NCBI GenBank assembly: GCA_029237815.1
Contig: JAQZBP010000006.1
Coordinates: 434,001 to 498,000 of the forward strand
Length of the DNA stretch: 64,000 nt
DNA from: Moraxellaceae bacterium
GTDB taxonomy: Bacteria > Pseudomonadota > Gammaproteobacteria > Pseudomonadales > Moraxellaceae
Direction: 5' to 3'
Positions 7,762-16,697 of the stretch are shown piece after piece. How positions within the stretch are numbered: position 1 is the stretch's first letter; every line of letters begins with the position of its first letter. Both the position numbers and the translations under genes were made by a program. The notes beneath the pieces were generated by a model. That model was not told where the DNA came from. It did no database searches and saw only the letters and a program-made list of their open reading frames with translations.

Positions 7762-9939
7762 CTACACCGCCTCCAGGCGCGCGTACTGCGCCACCAGCCA
7801 TTTGCTGCCGACATCCGTGAAGTTCACCTGGATGCGCGCGTTCGGCCCGTTGCCCTCGAATTTCAGGATGATGCCCTCGCCGAAGCGCGGGTGGCGCACC
7901 GGCTGACCGAGGCGGAAACTGCCGTCCCCCGACTCGTTGCCGCCGAGGCGTGACGGCGCGGTGCTGATACCCGCCGAGGGAAAACTGAAACCGCTGTTGG
8001 CGACACCGGCGCGCACCGCCTGCACCAGCTGCGCCGGAATCTCGCGAATGAAGCGCGAGGGCGCGTTGTGCTTCTCGTCACCGTAGAGCCGGCGGATCTC
8101 GGCATAGGTGATCACGAGCTCGCGCATGGCGCGCGTGATGCCGACGTAGCAAAGACGGCGCTCTTCCTCGAGATTGTTTTCCTGCAGCGCCATCTCGTGC
8201 GGGAACAGGCCTTCCTCCATCCCGACCAGAAAGACCACGGGGAATTCGAGTCCCTTGGCGGAGTGCAGCGTCATGAGCTGCACCGCGTCCTCGAACTCGC
8301 TGGCCTGCGCTTCGCCCGCCTCCAGCGCGGCGTGATCGAGGAAGGCGGCCAGCGCGGTCGGCGCCTCCTCCTCGTCCCACTCGAATTCGCGCGCGGCGGC
8401 GACGAGCTCCATCAGGTTCTCGAGACGGGCCTGGCCTTTCTCGCCCTTCTCCTTTTCATAATGCGCCCTCAGGCCGGACGCCTGGATGACTGCCTCGACA
8501 CGCTCATGCAGCGGCACGTCGGCGGTCGTGGTCTCGAGGTCCCGGATGAGATCCGTGAAGACACTGAACTTGCTGATGGCGGCCGAGGGCAGCAGGCGCT
8601 CCACCGCGGCCTTTTGCACAGTCTGCCAGAGCGAGACGCCCAGCTCCTTGGCCAGCGCGCGCAGCGTCTCCAGGCTCTTGTCGCCGATGCCTCGCACCGG
8701 CAGGTTGACCACGCGCTCGAAGGCGGTGTCGTCGTGCGGGTTGCCGATCAGGCGCAGGTAGGCCATGGCGCTCTTGATTTCCGCGCGCTCGAAAAAGCGC
8801 AGGCCGCCATGGATGCGGTAGGGCAGGCGCGCGCGGATCAGCGCCTCTTCCAGCACGCGCGACTGGGCATTGGAGCGGTAGAGGATGGCGATCTCGCGCC
8901 GTGCCATGCCGCGGTCCACGTACTGGCCGATCTCGCGCACCACGAAGGCGGCCTCGTCGAGGTCGTTGTAGCCGGTGTAGAGGCGGATGGGCGTGCCTTC
9001 CACGCCCTGTGTCCACAGCTCCTTGCCGAGGCGCTCCGCGTTGTTGGCGATGACGGCGTTGGCGGCGGCGAGGATGGTGCCGGTAGAGCGGTAGTTCTGC
9101 TCCAGGCGGATCACGTCGGCCTCGGGGAAGTCGCGCTGGAACTCGCGGATGTTCTCGATCTTCGCGCCGCGCCAGCCGTAGATGGACTGGTCGTCGTCGC
9201 CGACCACGGTGAGCATGCCGTCCGTGCCGACCAGCATGCGCAGCCAGGCGTACTGGACGGAGTTGGTGTCCTGGAACTCGTCCACCAGCACCTGGCGGAA
9301 ACGGCCGCGGTAATGGGCCAGGATGTCCGGGCGCTTCAGCCAGAGCTCGTGGCTGCGCAGCAGGAGCTCGGCGAAGTCCAGGGTGCCGCCGCGGGCGCAG
9401 GCCTCCTCGTAGCTCTGGTAGATGCGCGCCATGGTGGCCAGGAAGAGGTCGCCATTGTGGCTGATGTGCTGGGGCCGCAGGCCCTCGTCCTTCTGGCCGT
9501 TGATGAACCAGGCGGCCTGCCGCGCCGGCCATTTCTCTTCGTCCAGGTTGAGCTCGCGGATCACGCGCTTGAGCAGGCGGACCTGGTCGTCGGCGTCCAG
9601 GATCTGGAAATTCTGCGGCAGGCCGGCCTCCGCCCAGTGGGTGCGCAGGAAGCGGTGGGCGATGCCGTGGAAGGTGCCGATCCAGAGCGCCTGCGTGGGA
9701 ATGCCGAGCAGGCCCTCGAGGCGGTGGCGCATCTCGGCGGCCGCCTTGTTGGTAAAGGTGACGGCCAGCACACTCCAGGGCGAAAGTCCGTGCTCCTGGC
9801 AGAACCACGCTATACGTGTAGTAAGGACACGTGTTTTGCCGGAGCCGGCGCCGGCCAGCACCAGCAGGTGCTGGGCATCGGACGTCACCGCGGCGAGTTG
9901 TGCCGGATTGAGGCCGGCCGTCATATGGGTCGTTGGCAT
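7762..9939 (-). CDS. uvrD: ATP-dependent DNA helicase II, UvrD/Rep superfamily 1A
   Basis: The product has 725 residues, close to the 720 of E. coli UvrD. Motifs in order: Walker A AGAGSGKT (about 30-37), FTNKAA, the DEFQDTN Walker B region, GDDDQSIYGWRGA (motif III), QNYRST (motif IV), a motif V/VI block with HSAKGLEFP and a final VGITRAMRELV. A C-terminal segment (LGQPVRHPRFGEG...) matches the UvrD-specific Tudor-like tail that contacts RNA polymerase and UvrB partners. It unwinds DNA 3' to 5' in nucleotide-excision and mismatch repair. An alternative start is Met6. It is monocistronic and divergent from the GGDEF/EAL gene. Confidence 0.95.
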   Translation of the reverse strand: MPTTHMTAGLNPAQLAAVTSDAQHLLVLAGAGSGKTRVLTTRIAWFCQEHGLSPWSVLAVTFTNKAAAEMRHRLEGLLGIPTQALWIGTFHGIAHRFLRTHWAEAGLPQNFQILDADDQVRLLKRVIRELNLDEEKWPARQAAWFINGQKDEGLRPQHISHNGDLFLATMARIYQSYEEACARGGTLDFAELLLRSHELWLKRPDILAHYRGRFRQVLVDEFQDTNSVQYAWLRMLVGTDGMLTVVGDDDQSIYGWRGAKIENIREFQRDFPEADVIRLEQNYRSTGTILAAANAVIANNAERLGKELWTQGVEGTPIRLYTGYNDLDEAAFVVREIGQYVDRGMARREIAILYRSNAQSRVLEEALIRARLPYRIHGGLRFFERAEIKSAMAYLRLIGNPHDDTAFERVVNLPVRGIGDKSLETLRALAKELGVSLWQTVQKAAVERLLPSAAISKFSVFTDLIRDLETTTADVPLHERVEAVIQASGLRAHYEKEKGEKGQARLENLMELVAAAREFEWDEEEAPTALAAFLDHAALEAGEAQASEFEDAVQLMTLHSAKGLEFPVVFLVGMEEGLFPHEMALQENNLEEERRLCYVGITRAMRELVITYAEIRRLYGDEKHNAPSRFIREIPAQLVQAVRAGVANSGFSFPSAGISTAPSRLGGNESGDGSFRLGQPVRHPRFGEGIILKFEGNGPNARIQVNFTDVGSKWLVAQYARLEAV

Positions 9940-10199
9940 CGCACTATCTTAAGAGGCGGTTGGGGTTTCCGCTTGCGCCACCCCTGAACAAGGGGTGAAC
10001 ATCGGGAATATTGCAGCGAAATGCCGCGTCGGCACAGCGAATGACCAGCATTGAAGCGTCCAGCCCGTCGGTACTCGGTTAACAATGCATTAAGGGCGGT
10101 GATATCTTCGCCTGAAATGCACATCTGGGGGAGATTTGTCACCTCCAGATCAGGCCACGGACGCCTCAATAATAAGAAGTAATCAGGGGAAAGAGTCCT

Positions 10200-13109
10200 A
10201 TGTCCGTGAATCCGGTCAGTGAGCCGCTCGCTGCCCACCCTCGTCCGTCCGGGGGAGGCACTGCTGCATCCGGTGAAACGGCAAACACCCTGGAAATCAT
10301 GCAGAACCGGCAGATCTACGACCAGCTGCCCGCCTTCATTGCCGTTTCCACCTTCTCCGCCTTCGCCACCGTCGCCCTCTACTGGAACGACGCCCTGGTC
10401 AATCGCCTGCACCTGGAGATCTGGCTCGGCCTCTTCCTGGGCTTCATGCTGCTGCGCACCGCGGTGGTGTGGAAAGTCCGGCGGAACATGCCCGACAGCA
10501 CCCGCCTGGCACGCAACCTGGTCACGCTCTCGGCGGCCATCACCGGTGTGTTCTGGGGCGTGGCCTGCGTGCTCTTCAACCCGATCCCGTTTCCGGCAGG
10601 TCCGGAAAGCGGCGCCAGCTTCTTCCAGCAGGCCCTCTTCGGCGCCCTGCTGGGCAGCCAGGGCATCGCCGCCCTCGCCTGCTACGCGGCCTCCTTCCCG
10701 TCCTTCCTGGCCTTCGTCAGCACCAGCCTGGTGCCGTCGCTCATCTACGCGCTGCTGCAGCCCTCGCCCGTCGCCCACCTCGTGGCCGGCATCGGCGGCC
10801 TGCTGCTGGTCTTCCTGCTGGCCACCAGCCGGCGCCTGAACGCCACGACGCTGTCCTCGCTCCGCCTGCGCCTGCGCAATGAAGACCTGATCAGCTTTCT
10901 GGAAACCTCCAAGAAGGAAATGGAGAGCATCAACCAGAAGCTGGCGCTGGAAATCTACGACCGCAAGAACGCCGAAGTGCGTCTGCAGGAAATGAACGAC
11001 AACCTGGAGCGCAAGGTCGCCGAGCGCACGCAGGCGCTGTCCACGCTGAACGACGCGCTGCGCCAGAGCCAGGAGCGCCTGTCGCTGGCCATCGACGCCT
11101 CCGGCATCGGCCTGTGGGACTGGCACCTGCCCTCCGACGACATCTACCACTCCAACTTTGAACAGCTCCTCGGCTACTCCAGCAAGGAACTCACCGGCTT
11201 CATGGGCCACCTGAAGCCGCTGGTGCACCCGGACGACTACCAGTTGGTGAAGAAGGCCATCGTGCTGCACCTGCGCAAGCGCACGCCGATCTACCACGTG
11301 CAGTACCGCATGAAGCACCGCCGCGGCCACTGGATCTGGGTGGAGGACAACGGCCGCGTCGTGGCCTGGAACGAGGAAGGCCGCGCCATCCGCATGATCG
11401 GCACCCGGCGCGATATCACCAAGGAGCGCGAGCTCGAGCAGCGCCTGCGCCTCGCCGCCTCCGTGTTCCACCATGCCGCCGAGGCCGTGTTCATCCTCGA
11501 CCGCGAGCTGCGCTACGTCTCCATCAACCCGGGCTTCACGCAGATCACCGGCTACACCGAATCGGAAACCCTGGGCTCGCGCATCACCGACCTGCGCCCG
11601 CACTGCCCGGAAGTCCACTCCACCTACCTGCAGATCGCGCAGGCGCTGGAAAAGCAGGGCGAATGGCAGGGCGAGTTCACCGAATACCGCAAGAACGGCG
11701 AGGCCTTCCCCGAGTGGCTGCACCTCACCGCGGTGCGCGACGAGAACGGCGACGTGACCCACTACATCGGCCTGTTCAACGACATGACGGCGCGGCGCGA
11801 AGCCGAAGAACGCCTGCGCTACCTGTCGAACTACGACAAGCTCACCGGCTTCGCCAACCGCAACCTCTTCCGTGACCGCCTGCATGCCGCCATCTCGCGC
11901 GCGCGCGACGGCAACCACCAGGTGGCGCTGCTCTACATCGACCTCGACCGCTTCCGCCAGATCAACGACACGCTGGGCCACGAAGTCGGCGACGAACTCC
12001 TGAAGAAGGCCGGCAAGCGCATCAGCTCGGTGGACGCCAGCATCGACACCATCTCGCGCATCGGCGGCGACGAGTTCACGATCATCCTGGACAACTACCA
12101 GGACCGCGCCGAACTCGAGCACTTCTGCGAACGCATCATCGCCGAGCTGCGCCGCCCCTTCCGCATCGGCGAGCACGAGCTGCTGCTCGGCGCCTCCATC
12201 GGCATATCGATCTTTCCGGAGAACGGCCGCGAGCTGCAGATCCTGCTCAACCACGCCGACATCGCCATGCACCAGGCCAAGCGCCTGGGCGGCAACACCA
12301 CCAAGTTCTACACCGCCGATCTGCGCGTGGCCTCGATCGAGCAGCTCAACCTCGAGACCAGCCTGCGCAAGGCGATCTTCCGCGACGAGTTCGTGGTGCA
12401 CTACCAGCCCAAGATGGACCTGCGCACGAACCGCATCGTCGGCGTGGAGGCGCTGGTGCGCTGGGCACACCCGTCGCTGGGCCTGCTCTACCCGGGCGAC
12501 TTCATTCCGCTCGCCGAGGAAACCGGCCTCGTCTCCGCCATCGGCGAGCTGGTGCTGGACAAGGCCTGCCGCCAGGCGCAGCAGTGGAAGGAAATGGGCC
12601 TTGGCGACATCCGCACCTCGGTGAACATTCCCGCGCACCAGGTGCGCAAGGGCAACCTCGCCCAGGTCATCAAGCGCGTGCTGGACAACAGCGGCCTCGA
12701 TCCGACGCTGCTCGAGCTTGAGCTGACCGAGTCGTCGCTCATGGAAGAGAGCGAGAGCGTGCTCACCATGCTCAACGAGCTGCGCGGCCGTGGCATCGTG
12801 ATCTCGCTCGACGACTTCGGCACCGGCTACTCCTCGCTCTCCTACCTGAAGCGCTTCCCCATCGACGTGCTGAAGATCGACCAGGCCTTTATCCGCGACA
12901 TCGGCACCAACCCGGGCGACGAGGCCATCACGCGCGCCATCATTGCCATGGCGCACAGCATGAAGATGGAAGTGGTGGCGGAAGGCGTGGAGACGGAGAA
13001 GCACCTGGACTTCCTGCGCAAGGAAGGCTGCGACTACATCCAGGGCTACCTGCTGAGCCGCCCCATTCCCGACCAGGAGCTCTCGCAGCTGCTGCGCCGG
13101 CAGGGGTGA
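10200..13109 (+). CDS. Membrane-bound sensor with two PAS domains, diguanylate cyclase (GGDEF) and c-di-GMP phosphodiesterase (EAL) domains
   Basis: The product has 969 residues. An N-terminal membrane module (about 40-210) has some six hydrophobic segments, followed by a coiled coil (228-290). PAS/PAC 1 (about 290-410) and PAS/PAC 2 (about 420-535) lead to GGDEF (545-705) with an intact GGDEF at 622-626. A613 sits where the Arg of an RxxD inhibitory site would be, so product inhibition by that route is not expected. The EAL domain (725-965) has E750-A-L, ELTES, DDFGTGYSS and AEGVET, so the metal- and substrate-binding residues look intact. Both activities are therefore possible. The GGGGAAAG before the ATG fits as a ribosome site. 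Confidence 0.93.
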   Translation: MSVNPVSEPLAAHPRPSGGGTAASGETANTLEIMQNRQIYDQLPAFIAVSTFSAFATVALYWNDALVNRLHLEIWLGLFLGFMLLRTAVVWKVRRNMPDSTRLARNLVTLSAAITGVFWGVACVLFNPIPFPAGPESGASFFQQALFGALLGSQGIAALACYAASFPSFLAFVSTSLVPSLIYALLQPSPVAHLVAGIGGLLLVFLLATSRRLNATTLSSLRLRLRNEDLISFLETSKKEMESINQKLALEIYDRKNAEVRLQEMNDNLERKVAERTQALSTLNDALRQSQERLSLAIDASGIGLWDWHLPSDDIYHSNFEQLLGYSSKELTGFMGHLKPLVHPDDYQLVKKAIVLHLRKRTPIYHVQYRMKHRRGHWIWVEDNGRVVAWNEEGRAIRMIGTRRDITKERELEQRLRLAASVFHHAAEAVFILDRELRYVSINPGFTQITGYTESETLGSRITDLRPHCPEVHSTYLQIAQALEKQGEWQGEFTEYRKNGEAFPEWLHLTAVRDENGDVTHYIGLFNDMTARREAEERLRYLSNYDKLTGFANRNLFRDRLHAAISRARDGNHQVALLYIDLDRFRQINDTLGHEVGDELLKKAGKRISSVDASIDTISRIGGDEFTIILDNYQDRAELEHFCERIIAELRRPFRIGEHELLLGASIGISIFPENGRELQILLNHADIAMHQAKRLGGNTTKFYTADLRVASIEQLNLETSLRKAIFRDEFVVHYQPKMDLRTNRIVGVEALVRWAHPSLGLLYPGDFIPLAEETGLVSAIGELVLDKACRQAQQWKEMGLGDIRTSVNIPAHQVRKGNLAQVIKRVLDNSGLDPTLLELELTESSLMEESESVLTMLNELRGRGIVISLDDFGTGYSSLSYLKRFPIDVLKIDQAFIRDIGTNPGDEAITRAIIAMAHSMKMEVVAEGVETEKHLDFLRKEGCDYIQGYLLSRPIPDQELSQLLRRQG

Positions 13110-13123
13110 GTGACGCGCTCATG

Positions 13124-13151
13124 AAAAAGCCCGCTGTTGCGGGCTTTTTTT
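13124..13151. terminator. Bidirectional intrinsic terminator
   Basis: AAAAAGCCCGC, a 4-base loop and GCGGGCTTTTTTT form a strong hairpin between the convergent GGDEF/EAL gene and the cstA-yjiX block. Confidence 0.9.
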
Positions 13152-13180
13152 ATGGGAGTGCCGCCGCAGGCCGGGCCCAC

Positions 13181-13462
13181 TCAGGTCATGTCGTCCTGGC
13201 CGGGCCAGACCGCGTGGCGCAGCTGCCGCGCCCGGAGCTGCGCCGGGTTGCCCGCCAGCCGCTTGACCAGCCGCTCCACGAAGGTCCGGTCCTGCCGCTG
13301 CAGGGCGAGCTCGGCCGCGCTGAGCGGCACGCTGAAATCCCCGGCCATGACGCCGGCCACCTTGAAGGTCACGAGGTACTCGCCGTCGTCTTCGAAGAGC
13401 ACGAAGCTCCAGGGCTCCTCGACCAGGATGCGCTGGCGCTTTGGTTTCCCCGGCGTCAGCAC
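13181..13462 (-). CDS. Small unrecognised protein encoded downstream of yjiX
   Basis: The GTG at 13462 overlaps the end of yjiX by 7 bases and opens a 93-residue frame. The first residues are PGKPKRQR, followed by a compact stretch with EEPWSFVLFEDDGEYLVTF (about 15-33) and a helical basic tail. That amino-acid pattern looks protein-like and not like random GC-rich translation. Longer in-frame starts inside yjiX exist but would overlap it completely. I do not recognise the family. Translational coupling to cstA-yjiX suggests an accessory role with the transporter. Confidence 0.55.
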   Translation of the reverse strand: MLTPGKPKRQRILVEEPWSFVLFEDDGEYLVTFKVAGVMAGDFSVPLSAAELALQRQDRTFVERLVKRLAGNPAQLRARQLRHAVWPGQDDMT

Positions 13463-13719
13463 GGGCACTTGCCGCCGCCCTTGCCGCCGTAGCGCGCTTC
13501 CATGCGCGCACGCACGAAGGCCTCGCGCGACAGCGGCGCCAGCTCCGGATGGGTTTCCTGCATGTGCGCGACATAGCGCGCGTAGTCGGGCACGCCGACC
13601 ATGAGCGCGCCGCCTTCGCGCAGGCGCTGCCACAGCGCGCCGACGCGCTGGCGGAGATTCACCGGCATGCCGGCGCCGGCAACGGGTGCGGACACCTGAA
13701 CTTCGCTCCGGCGACTCAT
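13456..13719 (-). CDS. YbdD/YjiX family small protein (DUF466)
   Basis: The 87-residue product has the YPDYxxYVxHxxxxHPE-like core typical of this family (VPDYARYVAHMQETHPE at about 42-58), then REAFVRARMEARYGG and a cysteine-rich C-terminal CPC. Its ATG overlaps the cstA stop in an ATGA arrangement, so the two are translationally coupled. The family almost always accompanies CstA/BtsT transporters and seems to help their function. The extra N-terminal 20 residues are variable. Confidence 0.88.
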   Translation of the reverse strand: MSRRSEVQVSAPVAGAGMPVNLRQRVGALWQRLREGGALMVGVPDYARYVAHMQETHPELAPLSREAFVRARMEARYGGKGGGKCPC

Positions 13720-15797
13720 GCCGACGCCTCCGTCACGACATCTTTCGGGCCAATGGGCGCTGCCGCCACCTCCTGCGCCGTCACTGCCGGGTTGCGCCAG
13801 GCCTGCAGCATGGCGCGCACCGCGAAGCCCAGCATGGCCAGCAGCACCGTCATGAAGACCGCGCAGAGCGTGGCGTTGGTGTAGTCGTTCACGATGATCT
13901 GCTGCATCTGCGCCAGGCTCTTGGCCGGCGCCAGCACCTCACCCGTCGCCAGCGCGCCCTGCCATTTCTCGGCATGCGCCAGGAAGCCGATCTTGGGATT
14001 CTCGTGGAAGAGCTTCTGCCAGCTTGCGGTGAGCGTGATGACGAGCACGACGCAGGCCGGCGCCAACGTCACCCAGGCGTACTGCTGGCGCTTCATCTTG
14101 ATCAGGATGGTGGAAGCGAGCAGCAGCGCGATGCCGGCGAGCATCTGGTTGGCGATGCCGAACAGCGGCCACAGCGAATTGATGCCGCCCAGCGGATCCA
14201 CCACGCCCTGGTAGAGGAACCAGCCCCAGCCGCCCACGCAGAGCGCGGTGGCGACGAGGTTGGCGCCCCAGGAACCGGTGTGCGCCAGCGGCGCGTGCGC
14301 CATGCCCATCAGGTCCTGGATCATGAAGCGGCCGACGCGCGTGCCGGCGTCGATGGTGGTGAGGATGAAGAGCGCCTCGAACAGGATGGCGAAGTGGTAC
14401 CAGAAGGCCATCATCGCCGGGCCGCCGATCACGCTGGAGAGGATGTGCGCCATGCCGATGGCGAGCGTCGGCGCACCGCCGGCGCGCGAGAGGATGCTGC
14501 CCTCGCCGATGTCGGTGGCGGTCTGCGCCAGCATCTCCGGCGTGATCGCGAAGCCCCAGGTGGAGATGGCCTGCGCCGCGCTTTCCACCGTGGTGCCGAT
14601 CAGCGCCGGCGGCGAGTTCAGCGCGAAGTAGATGCCCGGCTCCAGCACGCAGGCGGCGATCATGGCGGCGACTGCGACCAGCGACTCCATGAGCATGGCG
14701 CCGTAGCCGATGAAGCGCGCATGCGATTCCGTCTCCAGCATCTTCGGCGTGGTGCCGGAGGAGACCAGCGCGTGGAAGCCGCTGATGGCGCCGCAGGCGA
14801 TGGTGATGAAGAGGAAGGGGAAGAGCGCGCCCGCGAACACCGGGCCGGTGCCGTCGATGAACTTCGTCACGGCCGGCATCTGCAGGTGCGGCTGCACGAT
14901 GACGATGCCGAGCAGCAGGCCGACGATGGTGCCGATCTTGAGGAAGGTGGAGAGGTAGTCGCGCGGCGCCAGCAGCAGCCACACCGGCAGCACCGAGGCG
15001 ACGAAGCCGTAGCCGATCAGCCACAGCGCGATGGTCTCGCCCTTCAGCGTGAAGAAGGGGCCCCAGTAGGGATGCGCGGCCACATGGCCGCCGAACCAGA
15101 TGGAGGCCAGCAGCAGCAAAAAGCCGATGACGGAAATCTCGCCGATGCGCCCGGGCCGCAGGTAGCGCATGTAGAGCCCCATGAACACGGCGATGGGAAT
15201 CGTCGCGGCGATGGTGAACATGCCCCAGGGCGAGTGCGCCAGCGCCTTCACCACCACGAGCGCGAGCACGGCCAGCAGGATGATCATGATGGCGAGGATG
15301 CCGAAGGAGGCGACAACGCCGGGCAGCGTGCCCATCTCGCTCTTGATCATGTCGCCGAGCGAGCGGCCGTCGCGCCGCGTCGAGGCAAAGAGGATCACGA
15401 AGTCCTGCACGGCGCCGGCGAACACGACGCCCGCGAGCAGCCACAGCGTGCCCGGCAGGTAGCCCATCTGCGCGGCCAGCACCGGGCCGATCAGGGGGCC
15501 GGCGCCGGCGATGGCGGCGAAGTGGTGGCCGAAGAGCACGTAGCGGTCGGTGGGCACGAAGTCCATGCCGTCGTTGCGGCGCACCGCCGGTGTCACACGG
15601 TGGTCGTCGAGCCGGAGCACGCGGCTCGCGATAAACAGGCTGTAGAAGCGGTAGGCGATCAGGTAGACGCAGACCGCGGCCACCACCAGCCAGACGGCGT
15701 TGATGGACTCGCCACGGTGCAGGGCGAGCACGCCGAGCGCGAAGGCGCCCGTGAGCGCCACCAGGGACCAGATAAGGATCTGCTTGATTGATTGCAT
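13716..15797 (-). CDS. cstA: CstA-family carbon starvation / pyruvate transporter
   Basis: The product has 693 residues when started at MQSIKQ (ATG 15797, with AGAAG upstream); the longer frame upstream lacks hydrophobic or conserved content. The family core GHHFAAIAGAGPLIGPVLAA lies near residues 85-105, with many further transmembrane helices (about 16 in all) and the C-terminal CstA extension. E. coli CstA (701 residues) and BtsT (716) import pyruvate or peptides when carbon is scarce. It is followed by the coupled yjiX gene. Upstream, read in the same direction, is a NarX/NarL-like two-component pair that could regulate it. Confidence 0.92.
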   Translation of the reverse strand: MQSIKQILIWSLVALTGAFALGVLALHRGESINAVWLVVAAVCVYLIAYRFYSLFIASRVLRLDDHRVTPAVRRNDGMDFVPTDRYVLFGHHFAAIAGAGPLIGPVLAAQMGYLPGTLWLLAGVVFAGAVQDFVILFASTRRDGRSLGDMIKSEMGTLPGVVASFGILAIMIILLAVLALVVVKALAHSPWGMFTIAATIPIAVFMGLYMRYLRPGRIGEISVIGFLLLLASIWFGGHVAAHPYWGPFFTLKGETIALWLIGYGFVASVLPVWLLLAPRDYLSTFLKIGTIVGLLLGIVIVQPHLQMPAVTKFIDGTGPVFAGALFPFLFITIACGAISGFHALVSSGTTPKMLETESHARFIGYGAMLMESLVAVAAMIAACVLEPGIYFALNSPPALIGTTVESAAQAISTWGFAITPEMLAQTATDIGEGSILSRAGGAPTLAIGMAHILSSVIGGPAMMAFWYHFAILFEALFILTTIDAGTRVGRFMIQDLMGMAHAPLAHTGSWGANLVATALCVGGWGWFLYQGVVDPLGGINSLWPLFGIANQMLAGIALLLASTILIKMKRQQYAWVTLAPACVVLVITLTASWQKLFHENPKIGFLAHAEKWQGALATGEVLAPAKSLAQMQQIIVNDYTNATLCAVFMTVLLAMLGFAVRAMLQAWRNPAVTAQEVAAAPIGPKDVVTEASA

Positions 15798-16000
15798 GGG
15801 GCCGTCTTCTTGTTGTCCGGACAGGGGGCGCGGCGCGCCACGCCGGCTGCTGATATTCCCTGCTCGGCGCGGCCGCGGCAACCGCTTCGCGCCCTAGCGA
15901 CGGGGCGCCAGCCGCAGCCGGGGGCTCGCCGGCCAGGCCCGGGCCGCACCGACAGGACCGGATACCGTCTCCCGTGCCGCCTGCTGGCCCCGTGGCCGGC

Positions 16001-16025
16001 AAAAAAAAGCCGCCACAATGGCGGC
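16001..16025 (-). terminator. Intrinsic terminator of the two-component operon
   Basis: On the minus strand GCCGCC, a 5-base loop and GGCGGC are followed by eight T. It lies between the response regulator stop and the cstA start, so cstA has its own promoter in the 200 bases that follow. Confidence 0.85.
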
Positions 16026-16055
16026 GGCCTCCTTTGCCCTGGCGTTACGCGGCCG

Positions 16056-16697
16056 TCAGTCGCGCAGCTTTTCCAGCGCCCACACCACCGCCTCGACCCG
16101 CGAGCGGATACCGAGCTTCTGGAACAGGTTTTTCACATGCACCTTCACGGTGCCCTCGGTGATGCCGAGCTGCATGCCGATCATCTTGTTGCTGTGCCCG
16201 CCCACCAGCATGCGCAGCACGTCGACCTCGCGCGCGGTGAGGTCGCTGTTGACCTGCAGCGGATCATTCTCGATCGAGTCGTCGAGCAGCGCGGCGAGGC
16301 GCTCGCTGATCACCACGGCACCGTCGAGCGCCTGGTGCACCTGGCGCAGCAGGTCGGCCGGCTCCATGTCCTTCAGCAGGTAGCCGTCGGCGCCGTTGCG
16401 CATGGCGGCACGCACGTCCTCCTCGGCATCGGACACCGTGAACAGCAGCACCTTGCCGGCATAGCCGGCCTTGCGCAGGCGCACCAGGGTTTCCACGCCG
16501 CTCAGGCTGGGCATCCGGTTGTCGAGCAGCACCAGGTCCGGACTCAACTGGGCCTGCAACGCCAGCGCTTCTTCGCCGCTCGCGGCCTCGGCGATCACGT
16601 CGAGGCCATCCTCCAGCTCGAGCAGCTGGCGCAGGCCGCGACGCATCAGTGGATGGTCGTCGACGAGCATGACGGTCGGTCGTGCCGGGTGATTCAT
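16056..16697 (-). CDS. NarL/FixJ-family response regulator
   Basis: The product has 213 residues. The receiver domain (about 8-125) has the acidic pair DD at 13-14, phosphoacceptor Asp59 in LLDNRMP, a Thr/Ser switch in LFTVSD and Lys in LLKDMEP. The LuxR/GerE helix-turn-helix (about 148-210) has TAREVDVLRMLVGGHSNKMI and GTVKVHVKNLFQKL, close to NarL/NarP. Its ATG overlaps the kinase stop (ATGA). No nitrate or nitrite reductase genes are in the window, so the NarL name is not assigned. Confidence 0.9.
   Translation of the reverse strand: MNHPARPTVMLVDDHPLMRRGLRQLLELEDGLDVIAEAASGEEALALQAQLSPDLVLLDNRMPSLSGVETLVRLRKAGYAGKVLLFTVSDAEEDVRAAMRNGADGYLLKDMEPADLLRQVHQALDGAVVISERLAALLDDSIENDPLQVNSDLTAREVDVLRMLVGGHSNKMIGMQLGITEGTVKVHVKNLFQKLGIRSRVEAVVWALEKLRD

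Noticed and set aside
10100-10199. c-di-GMP riboswitch upstream of the GGDEF/EAL gene, prompted by an imperfect ATCTGG/CCAGAT hairpin near 10122-10150.
   Set aside because: The conserved GEMM core (GNRA tetraloop, receptor and flanking A-rich joints) is absent; it is only a short imperfect stem.
9921-13004. A 1027-codon open frame antisense to the GGDEF/EAL gene.
   Set aside because: Shadow of the third-position GC of the real gene; no recognisable motif or ribosome site.
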